Shown: positions 23,601 through 45,972 of the stretch, one piece after another
How positions within the stretch are numbered: the stretch's first letter is position 1
How the letters are laid out: the number at the start of each line of letters is the position of its first letter
From: Aptenodytes patagonicus
Lineage: Eukaryota > Chordata > Aves > Sphenisciformes > Spheniscidae
Reading direction: 5' to 3'
DNA: 64,000 bases
NCBI RefSeq assembly: GCF_965638725.1
Contig: NC_134971.1
Location: 67,001-131,000 of the forward strand
Notes under the pieces: generated by a model
Seen by the model: only the letters and a program-made list of their open reading frames with translations
Database searches by the model: none
Told to the model about the DNA's origin: nothing
Program-made: the position numbers and the translations under genes

Positions 23601-24234
23601 GCTTGTAAGCTTGGAAACTACTGAGTTGAAGGGAGCGAGGCAAAAACCAAATCTGACCTTCCATATGTAGATCACAGTTAAGGCACAGAAAGGGGGAAAA
23701 AAAACACCAAACCCCCACATCTCCAACCATACCAGACTCAAAAACCTTAACGCTTGCTTCTCACTGACCTCTGGTACGGCTACAGTAAACACACTTCTGC
23801 AGAGCCACCCAAGAGCGCCAAAACACCTGGTGGCATTTTTCTTACCAGGTGAAGGACAGCCAAGTGCAGGAAGCCGCCGCGTTCCCACGGCCGGAGTACC
23901 CCCAAGCCCGCGCGGGAGCCGTGCCCGCGCTAGACAGCGCCAGGGTCTCGCCTGCGGCGCAGCCCCGGCCCGGCCCGGCCCGGCCCGGCCCGGCCCAACC
24001 CGACGCAGCTCCCGGCCCCACCGAGCCCCACACAGGCCAAAGCGCCCGGCACCGCCACCTCCCGCCGCCGTGCAGGATATCCCCGAACACGAGGCTTCCC
24101 CGGCCCGAGTCGCAGACCGCGATGCCCGGGGGAAGCGCGAAGGGCTTCCCGCCGGCCCCATCCGGCCCCGGCGGCTCCTTCACCGTCTCTCTGTCAAAGA
24201 AGACGAAGCGGCGCCACTGCAGGTAGGCGGCCAT
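14670..24234 (-). CDS. VPS11: VPS11, core subunit of HOPS and CORVET
   Basis: Scaffold subunit of the endosomal and lysosomal tethering complexes CORVET and HOPS. Sixteen coding exons keep frame: 24081-24234, 23518-23666, 23193-23328, 21977-22140, 21627-21874, 21018-21219, 20588-20739, 19436-19622, 18883-19026, 18196-18384, 17720-17881, 17106-17245, 16594-16796, 15884-16055, 15551-15773, 14670-14834. They total 929 aa (human 941; most of the difference is in the variable stretch after residue 20). Order: N-terminal beta-propeller (about 1-340), alpha-solenoid with clathrin-type repeat, a charged coiled coil (about 760-800), then a RING-H2 at 810-848 (CSIC, CGHSFHQHC, CPTC). The start ATG matches MAAYLQWRRF and lies within a YY1-like AAGATGGCCGCC. 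Two introns are unusual: intron 1 is AT-AC and intron 6 is GC-AG. The coding sequence is intact. Confidence 0.97.
18401..18439. repeat. Purine run at a VPS11 splice acceptor
   Basis: Nearly pure A with a few G on plus, so nearly pure pyrimidine on the VPS11 sense strand. It sits about 17 nt upstream of the exon 10 acceptor and acts as its polypyrimidine tract. Confidence 0.75.
20740..21017 (-). other. GC-AG intron 6 of VPS11
   Basis: The exon ends CTCGAG and the intron begins GCATGT; the next exon starts ATGCTTTTC after a TTTGACAG acceptor. Only the GC donor keeps frame with the conserved KLE-MLF junction. The nearby GT four bases on would shift it. Confidence 0.85.
23667..24080 (-). other. 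U12-type AT-AC intron 1 of VPS11
   Basis: Minus strand: exon 1 ends GTGTTCGGGG, the intron begins ATATCCTGC (24072-24080) and ends CTAC, and exon 2 begins ATATGGAAGG. This restores VFG-D-MEGQIWF as in human. The branch element TGCCTTAAC (23677-23685) lies 10 nt before the acceptor. No GT-AG pair in the area gives the conserved frame. Confidence 0.9.
23963..23996. repeat. (CCGGC)n pentanucleotide repeat
   Basis: About six tandem copies of a CCCGG/CCGGC unit inside VPS11 intron 1, within the CpG island. It lies between the AT donor and the branch site. Confidence 0.85.
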
Positions 24235-24239
24235 CTTGG
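24226..24239 (-). promoter_or_regulatory. YY1-like motif over VPS11 start codon
   Basis: The minus strand reads CCAAGATGGCCGCC, with the ATG of the motif being the VPS11 initiator. YY1 motifs that double as start codons just after the transcription start are common in housekeeping genes. Confidence 0.55.
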
Positions 24240-24263
24240 GGACGGGCCGAGCCCCCTCGCTTC

Positions 24264-24273
24264 TCACGTGACC
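24264..24273. promoter_or_regulatory. CLEAR-like E-box upstream of VPS11
   Basis: The sequence TCACGTGACC (plus) sits 30 bp upstream of the start codon. It shares nine positions with the TFEB/TFE3 CLEAR consensus GTCACGTGAC. Human VPS genes of this complex are reported TFEB targets, so lysosomal-stress control is a reasonable inference. Confidence 0.55.
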
Positions 24274-24499
24274 GGTTTCCCCGCCCCTTCAGGTCACGAG
24301 GCGGAGCACGCAGCGGTGTGCCGGTGCGGGGGCGCAGAGGGGCGCGCGGCCGGGCCCCGCCCAGGCGGGTGGGGGGAGAGAACGCCTGAGGGCTGCCTGG
24401 CGCCAGTGCAGGCCGTAGCAGCTCCCGGGCCTGGTACAGGAGGCCCAGGAGGTGCCAGGCAGTCTCCAAAGGAGTCCGCCGCTTCAGCCTTGTCGCAGC

Positions 24500-27400
24500 A
24501 GGCCCTGGTCGGGGGGGCACATCTGCGAGGGCTGTCCTGCGTTCAGTACCGCACCGGTTTCACGCGTGCATGTGCGTGTACACACACACACGCCACCAGC
24601 AGTGGAGCAGGGGGGTACTTCAAGAAAGCAAGTAATGGCAAGCTTATAGTATGGCACGACCTTGTTGTAGCTACCAGTCCCACACCTCCACCGCTGTTTA
24701 ATTTTTCTACCGATAACTGCAAACACCGTTGCTCGCGTGCAGCTTTGTCCAGCTGCTCTTTACAACCTATGGGAAACTGCGCCAGGAACAGGTCTCGGGG
24801 CAGGAATGGTGCTGCCCAGGGCCGAGGAATTTGGCCCTGGGAGGTGTTGTGCAGCCAGGGCCCATGCCCCCACTGTGTCAGAGCTTTATACAAGCAGCCC
24901 CACTGGAGATGCTGTAGGCTCTGACCCAGCACTTCCTACAGCTCCCGCTTCTCCCTGACATCAAGAGGTCATCTGCCACAGGCCATGCATTGATGCCAGC
25001 TCGGTTTCACAGCTGCGTCTGGCTTTCCCAATGCCGTGGGGCCCAGGAGCACAATCTGACCAAGTTCATTTGCCTGTTGTCACCTCTACAAGCTCAGCAG
25101 AGGTGGCGGCAGGGGGAAGGGAAGGCAGGCATGTGTCAAAACCCTGTGCCGTAGTGTCTAAAGAGCCTGAAGCAGCATCGGCTGCAGGCTCTGCCTTGAG
25201 ACACCCACCTCGATCCCATGCCTGTGTGGTAGGGTCACTCTGGCTGGCAGCTAAGCCCCCTCTACCCCGCAGCAGGAGAGAGGAGAGATTTGGAAGAGCA
25301 AAGGCTGAAAACCTGTGGATCAAAATACAGTTTCATAGGTGAAGCAAAGCTGCACACACAAGCAAAGCAAAACAAGGAATTTATTCACTACTTCCCATTG
25401 GCAGGCCCCTTCCTGGAAAGCAGGGCCTCAGCATGTGTAAGAGTTCCTTGGGGAGACACACAACCCATAAATGCAAACATCCCCCCCTCCTTTCTCGCAG
25501 CTTTTATTGCTGAGCATGACATCATGCAGCATGGAATATCCCTCTCATCAGTTGGGGTCAGCCGCTGCATCCTCTCCCGAGTTCTTCCACACCCCCAGCC
25601 TACTCGCTGGTGGAGGGGCACGGGGGGGAAGAGACAAAAGAAAACATCAGCACTGGGCAAGTACTGCTTAGCAGTAGCCAAAGCACTGGTGCGTTACCAA
25701 TGTTGCTTTAGTCACAAATCCAAAACGCAGCGGGGGCTGCTACAGAGAACATTACCTCTGTTACAGCCAGGCCCAGTACAGTCTGGCGCATGTCTGCAGC
25801 CTAGCACAGCGCAGCCCATCAGCCCCGCGGGCAGCCAGGCCTTGCAGTGACTCTGCACCTTGCAGAGGGCAGATGGGAAGGGGGGCTTGCTGGCCACAGG
25901 GATGCAAACCCCTGGCTGCTACTAAAGGGGCACAGGAACACAGTGTGCAATCCCCAACAGCACCTTCCACCTGTTGGTTGCGTGGAAGCACCAGCCCCGA
26001 CTCCCGCCAGCCCACGAGCAGTCCCGCTGCAGGCACTGCCCCTTGCTTTCCAGCAGCAGTGCCAGGCAGGGCTGGCACACAGGGGTCCTGCACAGCCCCA
26101 GGCCTGTCCCAGGACAGAGGCTCCCAGGCCAGCAGCACCCTTTCTTGCTGTGCAAGGCCGGCCGCAGCCTTCCCGGTGACGCTGGTACATCCTAGCCCTC
26201 CAGTAGCACGGGCTTTTTTCCCCGCCCCCAACCCTAGAAATATTGACACGTGAGCTCCTGACATGGCAGAGCTGTCAGTTTATACTTCTAAACTGGACTA
26301 AAAGTACTTATTGTTAGACTTTCATTTGAGCAGATTTCAGGGGCTCACCTGTGCTCTGGTCTACGGAATTTTTGACTGAGAGCAGGTGACAGCATAGCCA
26401 TCTGCAACAGTCACTGTTCTTCATAATTACTTTCTTTCCAGTCTTCATTCCCTTTTCTTCACTGACCAGTAGAGAAGAGAAAATGTCTTGGGTTTTACGC
26501 AAGCCTGCATGCCGCTCGAGCGCAGCTACTGCAAACCAGGCCAGCTCCAGCTAAAGAATCCAACAGACAGAAGAACTCCAGGATCTACTGAATACCTAAT
26601 TAACAATTAATGCTGTGTTTATGCCAGACAATTACCCGAGAGGTTTTCAGACAGCAGCCAGGGAGTTCCAGTTTCAGGAAGGTCTCACACCACTCCCTGT
26701 CACGTAGCCTTGGTCACAGCTTACAAGCTATTTTCAGCGCTTTCGCAGTGCTGCCAGCTTAAGGTTCAAGCAGCACTTTGAATAGGACAACCCTTTTCCC
26801 CCACCCAATGACTTAAAAGAGCTCGCTGATGAAAAGCTGCAGTCTTGCTTTTGACATTTGCCCTGAAATTTTCACACTGCGCTTCAGCTGTATGCACCAG
26901 GTATGTTTCATAAGGCCTCTTACACAAGGAGACCCAGATAGTTTTTACCTCGCTCCTTTGTTTTAACTGCTGATGGCACTCAGCTACTCTGGTTGCAAGA
27001 AGAGAACTGCCCGTGGGGCGGGAATATAGTATTAACATATATACCGATGCATAGCAGCAGCCTTCCCTTAGATGCGAGAAAAAGCAGTGCACCTTTCACA
27101 GGTACTTCAGCTGAGACCACAAGTCACTCTGCTCAGAAGAGCCTGTCGCATCCCACGCCCTCTGTTTACCTGTGGAAGAGAAACTCACACAGCTGTCCTG
27201 CCCGTGAATGAACGTGACCAGAGCCACAGCACACACGAGAGGTTTCCTGGAGCGCAAGCCGCCAGCAAGGCAGAGCTCAGGGGTGACTCTTGACGAAAGC
27301 TGTAAAGATACAGCCCCAGCAGACTTCTGCAGTGCCGCTCTGGTCCCTTACAGAAACTCTCACTGGCAAAGTCAGGGCTAATTTGGCACTGCAACCAGAC

Positions 27401-27660
27401 ACTAGGTAAAGTCTACTCATCTAGTTCAGACCGCGGAGCACCGGACCCTGGAAGAGCACATGCCACCTCGGCTGGAAGGCCTGCATGGAAAGAGAATGCC
27501 TCCTGCAGCTGCACGTCCCTCTTGAAGGCAGAGCGCCTTTCTGTTTATCAAGCTTGACTCCTCGAGGCTTCTCCCCAAAGCTCGTTGCGAGTGTCCAACG
27601 TGTGCCAGTAAAGAGATCAGCATGCTTTTCACTCAGCGCAGCTGAAGGAACGAACGAGAC
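24500..27660. other. Gap between VPS11 and DDX6, no recognised gene
   Basis: The human neighbour HYOU1 is absent, and no conserved coding exon was recognised on either strand. A CA-rich microsatellite lies at about 24577-24591. A minus-strand AATAAA at about 25380, followed by TG-rich sequence, could end an unannotated transcript. This gap holds one end of the rearrangement relative to human. Confidence 0.4.
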
Positions 27661-27682
27661 CAAACTGGAGTTCCAGGGAGCT

Positions 27683-27688
27683 TTTATT
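27683..27688 (-). terminator. Probable distal poly(A) signal of DDX6
   Basis: AATAAA on the minus strand, with a T/G-rich stretch 20-45 nt downstream. It would give DDX6 a 3'UTR of about 5.7 kb, similar to the long human one. Internal minus-strand AATAAA at 29674-29679 and 28287-28292 could give shorter forms. Confidence 0.5.
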
Positions 27689-28602
27689 GAGTTTAATCAA
27701 CAAAATCAGGATTTTACCATTCATCTTTTGTGCACTCAGAACTCATGAAGCTCTTCACAAGTCAGTGCTGCGACGCACATACAGCCAGAGAAAATACATT
27801 CTCAACAAAATCTGAGCTCCGCTGGAGAGTTTGCCAATTACCGATTTAACAGAAAGCCAATTTTCCCCTCCCTCCCCTGACTGTTTTCAAGGACTAGTCC
27901 GTGTTGTTTGCTGGTTAACAGTAAGAATACCAACCTCTTGACTAGGGACCAGTGGATTATGACATTCCACCCGAACTGCAAATAATTTCTTTTCTTGAAA
28001 TAAAAGTTCCAGTTTCTTTCAATAAAGGGAACAGCGACTATTTTCTTCTCCTGACACCCCTTCCCCGTAATTATTGGTTAAAATACAGCGAGGCTGTATC
28101 TTAATAAACCCATCCCTCCCCCCACCCCTTCTTACCCTTCCCTAACTTGTCTACAGCAGAATTTAACAATGCTTCCACGTAGGGACATTTTAGCAACACA
28201 ACGGTGAACTGAGCAAAACCTGTGTGATAATCTGCCAAAGCCTCATTTTGAAGATTGGATGCATGCTCTTTGGTCCAGAGACCGGGTTTATTACAAAGAT
28301 AAACTGTGATTCACAAAAGATGGCCCAGAAGTTCACAGCGAACGGAAAACTCCCCGGATGGACTACTGTTGCCCAACCTTTACTATGGCGGCCGTACCGC
28401 TGGAGTTCCTGGGAACAAAATTAACTCCGTCCTCAGAAAGCCACAGCTGCTCAGCCCCAGTGGCATGACAAAGTCCAGCACCGGGACAAGAACCACCGCA
28501 ACGGCAGCTCGGGAGACGCGGCATGGCATCTCCGTAACCTCTAGAACAGAAACCGAAGCAGGACAGCCGTCTGCTCAGGTTTGTGTCCTATCAGTCATTT
28601 GG

Positions 28603-28656
28603 AAAAAAAAAAAACCAACCCAAAACAAAAAAAAACAAAAAAACCAAAAAAACCCA
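28603..28656 (-). repeat. G/U-rich tract in DDX6 3'UTR
   Basis: On the sense strand this is a run of T broken by GG and GGG groups. It resembles the second tract at 29264-29348. Confidence 0.7.
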
Positions 28657-29263
28657 AGGGTGTGAAGCATTTTTAAATCCTTGGAGCAGACACCCTCCCC
28701 CATCCCAAGTAAAAATAAAGAACAAAAGATCAGAATGAGATGATTTGATACCAACATGTACACAACATGAATTCATGTTGAGCTTCCCTGTTCTTACCCA
28801 CAAAAAAAGTCACAGAGGGCAAAGGAAAGATGCTCCCATCTCATTCTGGAAATTGAAACGTACTTAAGACCAACCCACCCCCCTCCCTTTGGGAAAAGCC
28901 CTCCAGCAGCTGTTGTGCACTCCCGACGGCGCACACCCAGAGACCAGCCTGTAGTTTCTCTCCAGTAAGCCATCTGAAGATTGGCGTCACCCTCTTCACA
29001 GCCACTTCACCCAGCTGTGAAGCTCCATTTCATCAGATTCATGGAGTGACGCTTTTAGACTTCCAGGCGAGAGGAAAAGTGCAGAATACATCAGATTCTC
29101 AGTCACGTCATCTTTGTCAGAGGAAGTATTTGACCTAGGGCTCATCACTGAAGGCTCCAACTAATGCAGAAATGTAAAGGCTGGTACGTGACCAGCAAAA
29201 ACAGGAGCTTGCAAGGAATCTCAGGAAGCCAAGATTTATACAGACTCCTTCCTCCTGGTTAGG

Positions 29264-29348
29264 GAAAAAAACAACCAAAAAAACCCCACCCCCAAAACGA
29301 AATAAAAAAAAACCCAAACCAAAACAAACCCAAAACCCAAAAAAAAAC
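29264..29348 (-). repeat. Second G/U-rich tract in DDX6 3'UTR
   Basis: On the sense strand, T runs alternate with GGG groups and a GGGGGTGGGG core. This composition could bind GU-rich-element proteins or fold as an RNA G-quadruplex. Confidence 0.7.
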
Positions 29349-32300
29349 CTAGGATGATCCTAGTCCTTTGGAGCATCTTTCCATTTGCAAGATCGCATCT
29401 GTTAGAGATAGCCTACTAGCACCAAAAATAGGCTGCTTCCTTCTTGACAAGAAGCCACCTAAAAATGGTGCCCCTGATAGTTTAGGTAAGTGCCAATCCT
29501 CAATTAGAGGCCAAGTTTAAAGTAATACTTTCAACAGTTCTGTGCTTCAAGAGGGACCATCAACGCATGGCACCAGGCTAACCTACCACAAATCCAAGCA
29601 GAGCACGCACGTCTGACTCGACATCGCTATCCTGTTCTTGTTACACGTGCATGCCCTGGTAAGATACAAAACTTTTATTTACATTTTTCACGTCTTTGTT
29701 GCACTAAAATGATCCCTCTTGCGTCTCTCTGGAAAATCGTAAGCTGGCTGCAGTACAAGAGCAAGATTTTACTTTTGGTCAAAGTTACCACCCACAAACT
29801 CCCACCCCCCACCCCCAGAAAGCACCCCAAAATTGTTTACATTTAGTACCTGCCAGTCAGATGTAAGCTGTGTGGCTCACAGAGTGTCTGTGACCAAGCT
29901 CTTGAGTTTGTACTCTAGTGCAGCATTTGCTACAATTACGGAGTCACTGCTGACAAAAAGAAAAAAAAAAAAATCCCAAACACAAAAACCTTTCCATCTT
30001 GTAAAGTTGTTGTCAGGAGGCACCTGGCTTCTATTTAGGATCCTTGAGGAAACGGATGGGTAAGTCCACCTTGTAGTTCCAAACAATTTTACTTGAATTT
30101 AAAAGAAGAAAAAGGGTCAAAACAGGGAGAAATTAAGACAATTAATTCCTGCCTCAAAGGTAAGCAAGCGTGGTGCGAGTGCAGCGTCTGTATACGCAAT
30201 AAACGACTGAGCACAAGGGACTGCATTCACCCAGGTGCCTCCTGACGGTGTTGGTGAACAGGCTAAAAGGGAATTTAAAAAGAGTACGGTTTTTGATTTG
30301 TCTCACTCCTTTTGCCTGTAGATCAGGCCAAACATCAAGCATGTTGGGAGGGGCACAATTTAAAGCAACACTACTCGACCAGAAAGCACTTTTCAGCAAT
30401 ATACAATGCAAAATGACAGACAGTTCATGCCAAAACAGAGGAGATGGCAAGCAGCTTTCTGCAGCTTCTGACATTAACAGGGGTTTGCCCTTACCTGCTC
30501 ACAAGTCTGTATAGAGGCCGCTCTGGGCAGAAAATGCACAACGCTGCGGGAAGTGAATCAATCCCACAAAGCTCCAGAACTGTCAGTTTATGCACGTAAA
30601 TTGGTTTTCTACGGTTTCTATTAAACCCAAATCCACGCCTTATGCATATACTGCTCAGCCACACCGACACCCACCGGATTCCCCTCACGCCATGGTGGAA
30701 CACAGGTCATGGCCCCCTTCAGAGCTTGTCAAGTTCCTGAAGTTTCTAAGGGGGAAATCAAAGAGCATCTCCCAACAGGCTGAGCTACAGATTTTGAGGC
30801 CTCGCAGCCCCACAAGTGATCTCTTCCACACGAGCGGTACCAGACAGTGTTGCTAGCACCAGAGCAAACCCACCCTGACAAGGAACGCTTGTAGAGGCCT
30901 GCTCTTCACGGCAGTCAGAGCACTTCTCATTGGTTAGTGTTGCAGAAAACTGAGCCCCTCTCATCTTTAGCTGCTCCCATAATCAGTCTAATCCCTTTAA
31001 CCCCAGCAACCTTCATCACAAAAGAAAAAGTTATATATGAACCCAAACGGAAGAAAAAAAAAATCATATTTACAAAGTTTGTACAATATACACATCTGAT
31101 TTTCTATGGGACACACTGCACCAGAGGAAAGAGGGCCATGGCTCTGAAACAAGTCTACGTAACAAGTGCTGTAGCTACTGATGGAGACTCTTACGGAAAC
31201 CAGTCTTTAGTGTTCTGCTAGAGCATAGGGCTTTTCTTATGGCTCCTGCAAAGGATGACAGGCTACTCTTTCCTTCTGGAGCTATGATGCTGCACCTAAT
31301 CAGCCCAGATTTTAAGTTGGTTTCATTTTAAATACAGGTATTTACAGTGTGGGTGAACTGCAGATGCATATCAACTCCTCCAATTAAAAAAAAAAAAAGT
31401 TGAAGAAAAAAGTAGTATTACCAATACGTTTCACCTCCCAGCCCTGGGCTTGAGTACTTGGGGAGGAGGAGAGGGGGAAGAGAGGGGAACTTTGACCTGA
31501 AACCAAAAACGGCTGTCGATTCCTTGGGCTGTATCGGAAAGGTGATATTCTGAATGGTCTCATAGCATAAGGCACTTTGCACGAATAAGTAACAAGCTCT
31601 TTAGCTTAAAAACAGATGAGTAACCAGGGAGAAGTTGAAATGCACTCAGTCGGTGGTTGAAGAATTTGAAATAGCAGACAAGCTCGTGTTCATCAAGATT
31701 CTTCTCTTTTCAGGGTTTCTCTTCTTCCCTTGCTGCCCCTCCCACCCAAAGAAAAAAAAAATTTAAAACCAGCAGTTAGTGCAACTAATGTTCAATCAGC
31801 ACACAGTGCAAACAAGTGGAAAAACAAAAAGACATTCCTCCTTTTATCTTCTTTCTTCCTTGCTGCCAAATTTAAAAAGAAAAAAAGGCCGAGCTCTTTA
31901 GTCTTCATAGTTCCGAAATGAAAAGACGAAGAAAAACCCACAAAGAGAAGGGTATCCCCAAAGAAACGATGTGTCACAGATCTGGATCAAAGGGCTTCAC
32001 CTTCTGGCATGTGTAATCAAAGCCTAAAAAAACACAAACCAGAAAAACAACCACAACACCCACAGTTAAATCACTTCTATGCAAAACCAGAACATCAGTA
32101 ATGAATCACACTATGTAGCAGCTCTGGAAAAGCACAGGGCATTTGGAACAGCTCAACCTCAACCACAGCTTTGCAGAAAGAGGTGCTGCTAACGCCCTCC
32201 TATACTCATGGAGCACAACTACCTACTGGTTTCTTGTCCTTTAGGAAACGTCAAACAGTCCTCGGGCAAGCTTGCAGCATGCCCCTTAAGGAAGCCACCC

Positions 32301-33392
32301 AAGAGCCTTTTCCAAGTTCACTACCTGGTGTGGGTTTTTTTTGTTTTGTTTTGTTTTTACTCATTTATAAAACACAGAGAAAGCTCAGCCAGCAAAGCAG
32401 AGGCTGCAAGTCAGCTTGGCATGACTGGCTAGGGCTATCCTCAAATGATTTCAAAGAAGGGACATAGGTTCGTTTTAACACTATCTAGCAGTCTGCTTCT
32501 ATGGCTGCTTTTTTTTTTTGTCACCCGAGAATAATTTCAGCAGCTTCACTGGGACTCTCTAATTCACGATCTCTAAGAAGAGTACCCGAACGAACAATTT
32601 CCAACCCAAACTGTATGGTGTCTGACCTTGCACAATATAGCATCTCAACTAGAACCAGAGCAAACATCATCCTGTAGCTCTTTTGCTCGACTGCAATCCA
32701 GGGCAAGTTTTCTTCTTATAAAAGACTTGGTTCAGCAGTTTTTCCTCAGACAATGATCAGAAAGGGCACACTTAGGAGTCTCCGACAGTGAAACCTCATT
32801 TTTTTTTAAAGCTATGTAGACGACCTCGAGTGGCAGCAAAGATGAATTACAGCTCTGCTACCTACTTCGTCTACTTGCAAGAGTTCCGTGAACCAAAGGA
32901 TGCAAAAGATGCAGCACCTTTAACTTGAACCTGTTCCTCCTAACTGGTGAGGTGCTCAGGCTCTTTTGGCGCTCTGTTCTCAAAGCTATCTGTTTTCTCT
33001 CCTCACCTTTTTGAGGACCACCTTCCTCTCTGCCCCTCACCAACTTCTCATTTTAGCTGAGCAGTACAGAAAGAATTCCTTAGGCTACTAGTAGCCATCT
33101 TGGCCTCGCCAAACACCATTCCCCACTCCCCCTTTTCCCCCATTGTTGGTCTCCTTAGCATACGGTCAGCAGTTCCATTAGAAAAACTAAAAATGACTCA
33201 TCCTCCCCTCTCAGCTTCAGCACATCCACAGAACTCCTTGCACTGACAGTCTATTTCAAATCCTTGTTTTCACATTCAGAGCCTTTTCAGCACATCAGTT
33301 TCCCTCTTCCCCTGTGGTAACATTCACACATCAGCTCTTCTTTCATCCAACACCACTTCCCCATTCAGGAAGGCATTTACATACGCACATGT

Positions 33393-43536
<10,144 letters not shown>

Positions 43537-45830
43537 CTGAAAGAGAAGCAGACGATAACAATTAGTATGTGGATTTTTGTCTACGTAAGTCACATCAGTT
43601 TACCTTTATATTTTAGGAATCGCTTCTTCCCAGGCAGCGTGCAACAACAGTACTTGCTTTTCTGTTTTCTCGGTGATAATTATCAAGACACGCATCAAAC
43701 TTTTTTTCCCGTTCTATAGAGCTGCGCCCACCACCACCTTCAGCCACCCAAGATAATTTTCTAAACAGCTGTACTTTCAGCAGCCTTCCAGTAGTTGAAA
43801 AATACTACCTGCCCCCCCCCAGCCCCATAAAGCAAGCATGAATTATATCAAATGCTTTGCCGGTTCTTGAAATTCCCCCACTTCTGGGACACAGCAAAGC
43901 AGCCCTGAAATGCTAAGCAACAACGTCATGCACAAGTTTGTGACAGGAATCAAGACCACAGTATCAGGTGGACATTCCAGTTAGAACTGATGAAACCCAA
44001 TCAGTTACTCTGATTACCCTTTTCACTTTGAAAGGGAAATAGAAATGATGTTTTTTAATTAAAAAACAAACAAACAAACAGCTTACCCTCCTCCAACCCA
44101 AAAAGTTAATTCAACCAGCTTACTCAAACTCTTAAATTGGGTATTGATTTAACACCCCTCAGAATAGCGAAACTAATGATATCATCAAGCTGAACTGACA
44201 GTAGTTTCCTGTTTTGTTAAGTCTAAGTGACCGGGCCTAAACCGAAGCAGTAAGTAATATACATTTACACTAAGTATCTAGCTTCCTGCTTATGTGTTCC
44301 GCATGACGTTACCTTCCAGCTGTCAGTAACAACTCATACTGCACTCAAAAGATAACATTTGGTACACGTGACTTAATATTGACACTGTATTTTACAGAAA
44401 GGTTGGCAAAACTATAAAGAGATAATACAAAGTCTACGCCTTACATAAAGTAAGCACGGACCAGAGCTGAAAAACTCCTTACAATGATATTAGGGAACCA
44501 AGATGCTCCTAGTCTGAAACCTTTCGGAAGCAACAGAAAGCAACCACTACTAAGTAGTAGTAGTTGTGACAATTTCTCATCACAACACATCTGCATCTTC
44601 AGAAAATGCAAAGGAAAAACCAGCAGACTACCACTTCCTACCTTCGGCCTCCACAAAAAAGGTGCGTTTCCCCAGTGAATAAAAGGCACATTCAAGAGCA
44701 TTTCAGGAGGATGGGAAGAGAATTCAGACTCTTCCCAGACCTCCCAGCTGTTTCCAAGCGTGTCAATTCTAGCTTCACAGCAAAACTTTGAAGTTTGCAG
44801 AACTAGGATTTTTCTGCTAGTTACCTTCCTGACTGAAAGCACTGTTTCAAGGCATCTTTGAAGAGAGATTTCTCCTGCCCGTTAACTTTGTAAAAACCGG
44901 AGGAGTCACAAAAGTAGCCAGGGCCGCCTAAAAGACCCGGATACCAACGCCGACGAGATCTCCGACATTGTGGAAGACGGAACCTCTCAGCCCCTTAACC
45001 TCCCTCGCTCGTAACTACCCTTTAAGAGGACAGAGATTAAGGGAGAAGGCACAGCCTCATCGAACCCAACAAATCTCCCCGTTCCGAGACGAGAACCGCC
45101 ACCATTTCGCAAGCCGGCGGTCCGACGCAAAAAAGGCCCCCCATACCACGACTCCCCTCTCCAGGCGCAGACCACGTAGGCAGGCGGGCCGGCGGTCAGG
45201 GCGGCCGCCGCTAGACCTTTCCCTGCCTCTGCCGGCAGCCGACCCCACCGCGCCTCAGCAGAGCCGAGCCGGCCCCGGCACAAAGCGGCCACGCAGCTCG
45301 CCCGGCCGCAGGAGCCCCCGCGGTGCCCATTGTTTCCGGCAAGCCCAGGCCGCACTGCGGCGTCGCCCCCGCCGCGGCAGAGAGCGGCGCGGCCCCCGGG
45401 CCTCGCGGCGGAGCCGGCGCCGCCCGCGAAACGCAGCTGCGCCACACCGGCAGCTCCCGCCCGCGAACAATGGAGCGGCCCCCGCCCGCCGCCCCGCCAT
45501 TCGGGCCGGCGGCTAGCGTCGCCGCGGCCCCGCCCCGCGCGCCAGCTCCGCGGCCCAGCCGCTCCCGGCCCAGCCCGGCCGGCCGCCCCCACCCCGCCCG
45601 CGGCCCCTCGGCGCCGCCAGGCCCCGCTCAGGCCCCGCCGCTCCCGCGGCGCGCCGCAGGCCGCGAGGCCCGGCCCGGGCGGCAGCGGCCTCCCCCGCCC
45701 CGCTCCCGCGGGCCCACGCCCACCCCGGTGCCCTGGCCCGTCCTCACCGCCACCAGCCGCGCTCCCCCCTCGCCCAGGTATAAAATCCTCTCGCTCCCCC
45801 TTGGTGCCTTGTTATGGCGACTCGACGCTC

Positions 45831-45842
45831 CAAGATGGCGGC
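45831..45842 (+). promoter_or_regulatory. YY1 motif in DDX6 promoter
   Basis: CAAGATGGCGGC is an exact YY1-type site on the plus strand, so DDX6 transcripts would read its complement near their 5' end. Confidence 0.6.
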
Positions 45843-45972
45843 TTCCTCCTTCCTCCCGTGCGCCCTCCCCCTCCCGGCAGGGCAGGCCGGCCCCGCCCCG
45901 CACGCACGTACGCACGCACGCGCTCACGCCCGGCGTGCGCTACGCCCGGCCCCGCGCGGGATCCCCCCCGGC

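Larger units (their letters stand above)
23840..24500. promoter_or_regulatory. VPS11 CpG-island promoter
   Basis: CG-dense block spanning VPS11 exon 1, much of intron 1 and about 260 bp upstream. No TATA box is visible. Initiation probably lies within 50 bp upstream of the start codon. Confidence 0.75.
27665..33392 (-). other. Probable DDX6 3'UTR
   Basis: The region runs from the DDX6 stop codon to the distal poly(A) signal and has no coding frame of note. It contains two G/T-rich tracts on the sense strand (28603-28656 and 29264-29348). The extent is inferred from the poly(A) signal and from the long 3'UTR of mammalian DDX6, not from transcripts. Confidence 0.45.

Noticed and set aside
23830-24924. 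A 364-codon open frame on plus over the VPS11 promoter
   Set aside because: It is antisense to VPS11 exon 1 and the CpG island, is Pro/Arg/Ala-biased and has no recognisable domain. GC-rich DNA lacks stop codons.
25761-26264. Minus-strand Cys/Gly/Ala-rich frame between VPS11 and DDX6
   Set aside because: Overlapping frames of equal length occur on both strands, as expected of GC-rich noncoding DNA.
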